In this document: in pieces, positions 56,500-64,000 of the stretch
Numbering within the stretch: the stretch's first letter is position 1
How the letters are laid out: each line of letters starts with the position of its first letter
DNA from: Rosa chinensis
Lineage: Eukaryota > Streptophyta > Magnoliopsida > Rosales > Rosaceae
Reading direction: 5' to 3'
DNA length: 64,000 nucleotides
Assembly: GCF_002994745.2 (NCBI RefSeq)
Contig: NC_037092.1
Span: forward strand, 18,529,501-18,593,500
The notes under the pieces: model-generated
Told to the model about the DNA's origin: nothing
What the model saw: the letters and a program-made list of their open reading frames with translations, nothing else
Database searches by the model: none
Program-made: the position numbers and the translations under genes

Positions 56500-57205
56500 A
56501 GTGTGTTCAACTATACTGGACCGGTACAACTGATATAGATACTGCATTTATGATCTTTTGGATTTCTCCTAGCTAGCTAGTCTGGCATACTACTGGAACT
56601 GTATGTGAGATAATTGAGGAACAACATGGTTATAAAGTTGAACTTTGGTTACGAATCTCATTTCAGTTTTTGGTTTTTTCTCAAAAGATCGTCTCCATGT
56701 TTCTACTTGATGTAAAAATTGACCAGATTTACTATCTCTCTTCCTCTAGTTTGGCAGGCATGTATGTCGCCAGCTAGCCTACCTATTTTGGCCTCATTTG
56801 GTTGATTGATTGATATGATACTGGTTGGCATGTACGAGATGCGCTAATAGTTACCAAGTAAAATTGAGTTTATATGCAGGGTTTACCATGTTGTTAAGCA
56901 TAAGTGTCGAACGCATTTACAACCGAGCTTCTCCATATATAGAAGATTGTGTCCTACATTTGGTAATGCAAGCCTGGCTTCTTCTCCACAGTTCTGTTGG
57001 CTCGTAATAGCCTTAGATCGGGCATCATTAAAATAATAATTCCTATTTGATTTAGTCTAGCATGACATGATTTTCAACCGTACCTTAGTTTTAAGGCTTC
57101 AATTGGTTCATAGAAGAAAAATTAATTTTTTTTTTTGTCTTTTTAAATTAAAATTTCTATCAAGTTTTTTTTTTTTTTTTTAGAATGGTCAAGTTTCCTT
57201 TTCTA
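56500..57205 (+). other. Segment sequence shared with the 8.7-kb copy
   Basis: Non-coding continuation of the segment (compare 8673-9430). No gene seen. A poly-T run lies at about 57165-57181. Confidence 0.5.
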
Positions 57206-57212
57206 TGTTTGG

Positions 57213-57949
57213 ACTTCATCAAATTGAATGCTGACGGCTCATGGATCAAGAGCAGTGGTGAAGGTGGTGTGGGCGTTGTAGCGAGGAATGCTTCAGGCCA
57301 ATTGGTAGGTGGTGTGGCGAAGCAAACCCAAGCAAACTCGGCCCTCTAAGTTGAACTACAGGCAATTTCATAAGCACTTTCTTTGGCATCTGGGCAAGGG
57401 TGGGACAAAGTGAAACTTGAATCAGACTCAAGAGAGGCTCTAAATGCAATCAAGGGAAAAAAGAACTCAAGCTGGGAAGTGTACCCAATTCTCAGACAAA
57501 TCAGACGGAAGGAAGCTCTGCTTTCCTAGATCAGGTGGTGTTGGGTACACCCTGAAGTGAACCAAGCAGCAGATTGCTTGGCATCACTTTCCAGGAGGAG
57601 GTTATGCACTGAGGCGTGGGTCAATAGACCCCCAACCTCCCTTGTTTTCATTCTCTCGAAGGACGGTCTCCCCTGCACTCCAAATGTTGAAATTGATATG
57701 CCGATGACTGAGTAGCTCCGCTTTGGTTCCCTCCATCTTTTCTTTTCTAGTTTTGCTGCTTTGTTTCTATTGTCTAGTATCTTAGCTTTTCTTTTCTTTA
57801 GCTTTGTATCAGGCATCATCTGCGAGTTGGGCTAGATAGCCAGTTCTGTTTTTCCCTTCTTTGAGACTCCTGGTTGACTCTAGGGCCCATACCTTGTCTC
57901 TGCCTGCGGGCGTTTTATGAAAGAATTCCTTCAGACCAAAAAAAAAAAT
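57213..57949 (+). mobile_element. 5'-truncated LINE with RNase H domain
   Basis: The plus strand reads KLNADGSWIKSSGEGGVGVV, then ESDSREALNAIKG and ADCLASLSRRRL, the RNase H domain used by plant LINEs, with several stops. A poly-A tail is at 57938-57948. TGTTTGG is duplicated at 57206-57212 and 57950-57956, and the empty site ATGTTTGGTAAAGC is present at 9427. Private to this segment copy. Confidence 0.85.
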
Positions 57950-58604
57950 TGTTTGGTAAAGCAGGGAAAACATTCAGGAAATGCCATTTGATTTTCCTTC
58001 TAGCGTTTGGTTGGTGCAGGAAGAAAAACAAAAATATATCAATGTTTCAACTTTCAATAAGATACCCTTGTATTTTAAAATAAAAATAACGTCATGGAAA
58101 TTCAAAAGTACACCAATTTTGGCAATAGCACATTTGAGCAAGGATGTTGTAATCCAAAGTTTTAATAATAAATGCTGAGAAAGAAGAAATGAAAATCAAT
58201 CCCATGGACTCTGAAATGAATGATTTCCCCCCCCCCCCCCCCTATTTTTCTCTCTATAAGGAAAATACTTCCAAAGTTTGTGCCTACCAAACAAAGAAAA
58301 TGAATGACTTTCCTTTCTTGATTCCTCAGATCCGTTAACCAAACATGGTCTAAGTCTCATCATGTTCGCCACAACTGATTTAGTAGCTAATGCTACACTA
58401 AATATTGAAAATGGAGAGGTTGAAACTTTGTCTAAATGGTAAATTTAACACCCATAATAGATTTCTGAATAGTAATATATTTTAAATTGTGAATGTCCAT
58501 CTCCATATATTTATGTCTAATAACACCAAGTCACCAAATTTACCATTTATATTGTTTGGTAATAAATAAGATCCTAAATTTCATTTGAATTTTCCAAATG
58601 AGTG
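57950..58604 (+). other. Segment sequence shared with 9.4-12.5 kb and 39-39.8 kb
   Basis: Non-coding. Contains the uninterrupted target sites of the Harbinger elements found in the other two copies, and a C run at about 58227-58242. Confidence 0.5.
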
Positions 58605-58958
58605 TTTTTTTTAAAAGGAAATTTCATTGAAACATTAGTGATTACAATCACTTAGAAGGGCATCCCTTATAAATCCGGGAGCATTAACAAACCACACTTG
58701 ACTCTCTATGAACTGACAAGCATGTTTGGCTAGAGTATGAGCTACTTTATTAGCGTCCCGAGGTGTGTCTAGCACCTTGAATTCCCGATTTCGCCGCATC
58801 ACAATCCTGGCTTCGTCAACCAATAATCCCAAGCCAGAGAGGTCAGGCTCTTCACTGGCTAACAATTGCACCAAGAGTAAGCAATCTGACTCAAAGACCA
58901 CGCTCCTGTAATAAAGAGTTTCAACCAACTTCATTCCCTCCAACAACTTCATTCTGTC
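58605..58958 (-). mobile_element. 5'-truncated LINE (RNase H end), minus strand
   Basis: The minus strand reads VETLYYRSVVFESDCLLLVQLLASEE, cut here by motif, then DANKVAHTLAKHACQF, the C-terminal RNase H of plant LINEs. A poly-T run at 58605-58612 is the tail. The flanks repeat TTCCAAATGAGTG / TTCAAAATGTG, an imperfect target duplication. Sister copies read straight through TTCAAAATGTGTTATTTTC. Confidence 0.75.
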
Positions 58959-59209
58959 TTCAAAATGTGTTATTTTCAAAACTTCAATTTAATTAAAAAA
59001 TTTAAATTTTTAAGACCACAGTTTATCTTTAAAAATCATTCTCCACTCAATATTTCAAAGAAATTATTAGATAAGGCAAACGTATCAAGTAACTGGTGTC
59101 ACCAAAGGTCTAAAATTACCCATAATTAATTAAACTAAAATACTCAAAACAGCCCATGTATAAACCATAAACACTTATTTACCCCATTCCACACTGAAAT
59201 GTCATCAGC

Positions 59210-59435
59210 ATCCCAAGTTCCCAAACATCATGAATGCACACGACCTCCTTCACAGTTTCATAGTGGAATTTGACATGACACCCGTGTGTCAGTGCGCTTA
59301 CTTTTTAAAATGAAACGGTGACACTACATGGACATGAGTATATGGCAAAGCAGTGCACTAGAGTACTATACTAGTAGAGAGTAGAGACTAGTAGCGTAAA
59401 GCGTTCGATCAGTCTCTGGTCCCGAAAACAAAAGG
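59210..59435 (+). promoter_or_regulatory. Promoter region of copy 5
   Basis: Same conserved block as upstream of the 13.0- and 40.3-kb genes, with CCGTGTGTCAGTGCGCTTAC and GAGTATATGGCAAAGCAG. Confidence 0.4.
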
Positions 59436-60980
59436 ATGGACTTGAATTCTGATGAGCTTCTCTCTTGCCTTCTAATGGAAGTCCTTGGGTTTGAGAAGCG
59501 TATCAAGCACTACACCAACTATCAGAGAATACTCTTGGTCGGAGAAGGAGACTTCTCCTTTGCCGTTTCCTTAGCCAGAGCTTTCGGCTCTTCTAGAAAC
59601 ATGGTAGCCACTTCTCTCGACGACAGAGGTAAAATCTTGTTTCTGAAACGACCCGGTTTTGAATCTTAATTCAAGAAACCAATTTCATGCTTTGTACGCT
59701 AATTTGGTTCTGAAATTTATGGTTTGGTGATGACCCAAATGAGATAACTGATAGATGGGACTAAAGATTTGTTTGGTCTTTCTGTTCAAACTTCAAAGTT
59801 CAAACTAGAGTGTTTCTGGTTAAAAACCTTCTCGTTGATTGTTAGATGGGACCAAAGATTCGATCTTCTTGGTTAAACTAGAGGGTTTCTGATTGAGATT
59901 CTTTTGGATATTAATTGTAGAGTCATTGATGAGAAAGTATTCAAAGGCTATGAGCAATGTGATGGAATTGGAGAACAGGGGATGCGTAGTACTTCATGAA
60001 GTGGATGTGCACGGAATGAGCCAACACCCTTTTCTGAGTTGTATTCGGTTTGATCGAATAATCTACAATTTTCCTCATGCCGGCTACTTGCGTGGTCCAT
60101 TATCATCCGAGTACAATCAGTTTCAAATTTGGTGAGTTCATAGTTAGAACAAATCCCATGTATGCAGTTGTTTTAGGGGTCATGGTACATTTTATGTGTT
60201 GATTGAGGCTGAATTTATTTTTGGCGGGACTTGGGGTTTATATCAGATAGTTTTTTAGTGGATCATGTAGATTGTGCAGATCTGAGACTGAGTATATTTT
60301 AGGGGGAGAAGGGTTAATGTTCAGATTTGGCAAGTTCAAACAAAAGCCATATATGCAGTGTTTTATGACGATAATGATAGATTTTATGTGTTGATTGATG
60401 CTTTAGCTTGTTTTGGGGGAAAGGGTTTAATGGGTAGAGGGGTTTTTATTAGATTTGAGAATTGAATTGATGCTTGGCTGTTGGGTTGTAACGCACAGCA
60501 ATGAAACAAGGTAGTTGGATTGTAGATTAAAATTCATGAATTTTCAGGTTCCATCAGGATTTGGTGAGGGGATTCTTCAAGAATGCGCGTGAAATGCTTA
60601 CCGAAATAGGAGAAATTCATGTGACACACAAGACAACATATCCTTTCAGTCGATGGGAAATAGTGAAGTTAGCAGAAGAGGTTGGGTTGTATTTGCTTCA
60701 GGAAGAAAAGTTCTCAAAATGGGATTATCCAGGTTATGAAAATAAGAGAGGAGCTGGGTTATGTGATCAAACTTTTCCTGTTGGAGAATGTAGCACCTTC
60801 AAATTTGGGAAGATATTGTACCATTCTACCCCTTCCAGTTACTATATTGACTTGGTTCGGGCTTACGGTCAGGATTCTCGAACTAACGGTCCTTACATGC
60901 ACCACTGTAAGCTACGAACTTTGATGCTTAAGTTTTCGTCAAAATTTCTATTGATTTTACTTCAACGAGTTTGCATATGA
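59436..60980 (+). CDS. BMT5-like/DUF2431 protein (At4g26485-like), copy 5
   Basis: Exons 59436-59628, 59921-60131 and 60548-60980 join in frame to about 278 residues. This copy keeps the upstream ATG (MDLNSDELLSCLLMEVLGFEKR), which copies 1 and 4 have lost. Motifs are ILLVGEGDFSFAVSLARAFG, FDRIIYNFPHAGYLRG and EIHVTHKTTYPFSRWEIVKLA. It reads through the position where copy 1 stops and ends RTLMLKFSSKFLLILLQRVCI, a tail that is probably fortuitous 3' sequence. Closest relative is copy 1. All GT-AG junctions are intact. It is the best candidate for the ancestral N-terminus of this subtype. Confidence 0.8.
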
Positions 60981-62037
60981 ATTCTGTGAGCCTAAATCTT
61001 TTTCAGGGTTAATACACCCAATGGGCTAATTGACCAAGCAATTCCTTCCAGATGAAAAGCTGAACTCTGTTTTCAAGTTTGCTTCCCCAAATTTTTCATT
61101 TTTCTGAAGTATAATTTTGTTTGCCACTACTTATCATGATATATCATTATGCATTCATATGACATGTGTATGTATAGCTAATACATTATGTTCGGAATAC
61201 AGTTGACCATTTCTATTGTATTTTGTGGCAAATTCACGATACACAAACTGACATCATATCATTATGGTCACTTGTCAAAATAATTGAAATGTGTGTAATT
61301 TTGGAAGCTGGCATTGGACATAGTGAGGAAGTGGTCGTGGCTGTAGGTTTGAGTAGTTGAACGCTTGTAATTTCTCATGTATGTTGTTTGAATTGTTGAT
61401 TAGAAAGACATGAGAAATAACCATGAACGTGAACATTTGTATCTTCATCATGAATTTGAACCGAGGAAATTTAACAAATTCTTGTTTTTCTTGCAGGCCA
61501 TTCTTTTATATAAAGTGATCTCAAGTTCTCAACTGCTAGTGTAGTATCGACCAGTACCTCTTTTGACCAGAATGTAAGCCGATGGTTTTGAAGAGATGGG
61601 TCTCATCATTAGATCATGAACTTGACAGTATATATCTAGGCATCTAGCTTGCACTGATCTTTGCAGGATGAGCTCTCTTTTTTGTCAACTGTAGAATGAA
61701 ACCGGTTAAGTTCTGAGCTCTCTTTTGTGTCAACTGTCGGATGTTGCAACCTGTAAATTTAAATATCTAAATGTAGAGTTTTCCATCATCAGCGTCTCCA
61801 CATTAGATTAATAGTAGTGCCGTGCTTGCTATACAGTTACCGGAACCCTCGATTAATTTACTGCCTTTTCTATCTTATGTCAGTGGGGTTTGCTTTCGTT
61901 GATGCTAGAAACAGCTCAATGGACAATGGTACATCATGATTCATGAATACGTAAAGACTACTCAAGCTTTAGCTTCTTAAGTTCTTTTCTAAGATCAATG
62001 TTGCAAGAGCACCAGACGAAATACTTCATTTATTCTT
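60981..62037 (+). other. 3' flank of copy 5
   Basis: Matches the flank of copy 1 up to about 61260, then is unique. No gene seen. Confidence 0.45.
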
Positions 62038-62890
62038 TCAAACTTTAAATAGACGATAACAATGCAGCTTAGCGCTCATGACAGCCAATTCTCGAGTACA
62101 TCTAGTACCTTTGAAGGTGCTAGACATGCCAACTCTAAAGCTTTCATCGCAGTTCCCAGCTCCTCTTTTATTTACATAACCTGGATATTGCCATGGGTAG
62201 AATGTTTCTTCGTCAACCAGATATAACCCAGCCTCCTTTGCCAAGTTCACTATTTCCCACTCTGTAAAAGGAAATCTTGTATTGTGTGTCACATGAATAC
62301 GTCCAAGGCTACTCAGCATTTGACGTGCGCTCATGAAGTATCATTAGACTAGGTTTTTATGTGCCCTAAAAAGCATGATTATTTTAATTCGTACCATGAC
62401 AAATTAGGAGTGAGAATAACATTGATACATAGTTTTTAGAACTTACAAAATTTGAGATTTATCGCTTTCCGATGAAAAAGAACCTCTAAAGTAACCCCGC
62501 ATGAGGAAAATTATAGATTATACAATCACACCTCCTGTAAATAAGTTGGGGGTGGTGGCTCGTAGCATGCACATCAACTCCATGCAAGATTGTGCATCCC
62601 TTTTCCTCTAATTCCTTCAAGTGGCTCATAGCATTTGAGTAATTAACCCTTAATTCCTCTAGAGTTAATTAGCATACCAAACACTTTAGGTTATTTATTT
62701 TTCAAATAATTAGTGAGCATATAACGTACTTGAATATTGAGGTATATTGGTCAATGTTCATTTAGTTACCTCTGGAATTGAGTGAAGTAGCAACCATGTT
62801 GGCTGCAGAGCCAAATGTTGTGGCTAAACAAGAAGCAAAGGAAAAGTCTCCCTCACCCACCAAGAGTATCTTCTGAGAGCTGCTATAATG
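62038..62890 (-). pseudogene. BMT5-like/DUF2431 gene, inverted degenerate copy 6
   Basis: On the minus strand exon 1 (about 62770-62890) reads KILLVGEGDFSFASCLATTFG, exon 2 (about 62450-62665) reads YSNAMSHLKELEEKGCTILHGVDVHA and IIYNFPHAG, and exon 3 (62038-62334) reads MLSSLGRIHVTHNTRFPFTEWEI. One extra G after NFPHAG shifts the frame to a stop. The start of exon 3, which should give an LVRRYF-like stretch, is damaged, and no N-terminus was found. Divergence exceeds that between the other copies, so this is an older, inverted duplicate. Confidence 0.75.
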
Positions 62891-63306
62891 CACAATTCAT
62901 TTCTCTTGTGCCGTGTCTTTTTTCCTCAGAATTCCTTGAACTTCTGATTTTTTTTTTTTTTTTTTACCGGAACTAAAACTGTTGGAGCATTTCCTCGATC
63001 AAATAGGTAGCAACACAGGTATTTCCGGTCAGCTGCTATTTATAAGTTGCAGTACGTAGAGATAGAATCAATATTCGTCTCGGAGTTGAATTTGAAGAGT
63101 GCCACTCTAAATCCATTAATTCAGTTCCAATTTCCAAACCTATGCATGCATTTTGGTAATTGAAAGGTCTCCTAGCTAGTTTAATTTTTTTCCCGTTCTG
63201 TTTAAGTTCATGGACCGCATCTCTCTGTATTATGAATGAGCACTAAATATTACTTAATTTTGCTCTGTTGGAAAAATGTAACTAGGTTAAAGAATATACC
63301 GGATGA
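62891..63306. other. Intergenic, no gene seen
   Basis: Includes a T run at about 62949-62966. Nothing recognised. Confidence 0.4.
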
Positions 63307-63537
63307 TTTTGGGTGCGTGTGGCGAATTTTCATGCCATACACGTGGACAACTTTGGGTGACGTGAAGCCCGTATGGTCGTGAGGCATGCACACGTGGGAT
63401 AACCCGCTCTTCTACCATGATAAAGTAATCTGGGGTTCACATCCAAAACCAATTGGCAATGGATGGAGTGGCCCAAACTCTTATAAACTCACTAGCAAGT
63501 CCCATTTTTCCCATGTGGGATATATATACTCTCAACA
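63307..63537 (-). mobile_element. TRIM-like miniature LTR element, second copy
   Basis: The terminal repeat 63418-63537 (minus strand starts TGTTGAGAGTATATATATCC) and the internal part 63307-63417, with GCCATACACGTGGACAACTT and GGCATGCACACGTGGGATAA, match the structure at 4890-5110. The primer-site-like end is mutated (TGGTAGAAGAGC). One LTR only. Confidence 0.5.
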
Positions 63538-64000
63538 GATTTTAGAGGGAAGTGGCTCCAACTGGTTCTTATTGACTTTCCGTATAATGTTTGAAAATCA
63601 GTCTAAAGTGATTGACACCGGTGGCAGATCCAGGATACAAAAATGGGGTGGGCTAATCTAAGGTTGCTTATAAGATATATATATATATATTTTTTTGTCA
63701 ATAATGTTTCTTAAAATTTTGAGACACTGAGAATTAAACAAGAATATTTTATTTTTAGTTTTAAAGAAACACTAATAGAAAATTTACAAAACGTACAATG
63801 GAAGAAAAAATTGAGAAATAACCTTTTTTCATCCATTGAATTGATTTTTAAAGTTTTTCAAAACTATTGATATGTAACCTTTTGAGCAGGTTAAAAGTCA
63901 TTTATACCCTATCCATATCCATATAAGTTTACAATCATTCTGTTAAAGTAAATCCTTATTTGTGTCTTGCCCAAACTCTAGGTTACTTGACCTAGTAGTA
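63538..64000. other. Intergenic, possible transposon edge
   Basis: CACCGGTGGCAGATCCAGGA at about 63616 resembles the start of a common plant DNA transposon, and a TA run follows at 63678-63690. No gene seen. Confidence 0.3.

Larger units (their letters stand above)
45748..56500 (+). pseudogene. BMT5-like gene, 3' exon stump (segment copy 3), split by the 10.6-kb copia element
   Basis: TTTCTGGTTGTGAAG and GCCAAGCGTTTGCACCC precede the copia element. CCAGGTTCCACCCAGGTGC, then ATGAAGAAATCCAAGCACGG, follow it. Together they form the same stump as at 8500 and 38790. Only 45748-45806 and 56383-56500 belong to the stump; everything between is transposon. Confidence 0.7.

Overview
The window is nuclear DNA of a flowering plant. 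Evidence is spliced genes with plant GT-AG introns, plant-type families (14-3-3, SPIKE1 DHR-2, laccase, SERK-like LRR, plant receptor kinase, ANP/NPK1-type MAPKKK) and many plant transposons. It looks like a eudicot, perhaps a rosid such as a Rosaceae member, but the species is a guess.

Layout. 1-7.1 kb holds fragments on the minus strand (RIF1-like, laccase, a three-exon two-helix membrane protein, a SERK-like LRR) and remnants of CACTA, hAT and TRIM elements. From 7.7 to 62.9 kb lies the main theme: an array of genes with the BMT5-like/DUF2431 methyltransferase-type domain (At4g26485-like). Copies at 13.0, 18.7, 40.3 and 59.4 kb have open three-exon frames. The copy at 28.7-36.8 kb is dead, split by a LINE and a copia element. 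An inverted, frameshifted copy sits at 62.0-62.9 kb. Further 3'-exon stumps lie at 8.5, 38.8 and 45.7/56.4 kb.

Between them are 14-3-3 sequences (a stump at 7.7 kb, a broken copy at 37.4-38.2 kb, an intact intronless copy at 44.4 kb) and short pieces of a MAPKKK gene at 37.1, 41.9 and 44.2 kb. The array therefore grew by duplication of a compound segment (methyltransferase-like gene, MAPKKK fragment, 14-3-3, methyltransferase 3' stump, methyltransferase-like gene). Other genes in the array are a 3' fragment of SPIKE1 (14.8-17.6 kb), a receptor-type kinase without ectodomain (20.5-22.2 kb) and a MAPKKK kinase domain (22.3-25.0 kb) directly upstream of it on the same strand.

Each segment copy carries its own insertions, many with visible target-site duplications: a 2.4-kb PIF/Harbinger element (9.8 kb), a Harbinger MITE (39.1 kb), a Mutator-like element (42.2 kb), a hAT element (27.3 kb), a 262-bp foldback MITE (28.4 kb), four or more 5'-truncated LINEs, a gag-intact copia element (30.2-36.2 kb) and a 10.6-kb copia element (45.8-56.4 kb) that itself contains a second LTR element.

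Most distinctive is the copy at 18.7 kb. Its methyltransferase-like domain is preceded by about 19 in-register heptads, the later ones encoded by a 21-bp minisatellite, which predicts a long coiled coil absent from its siblings. All calls come from reading the sequence and recalling family features; no database search was run.
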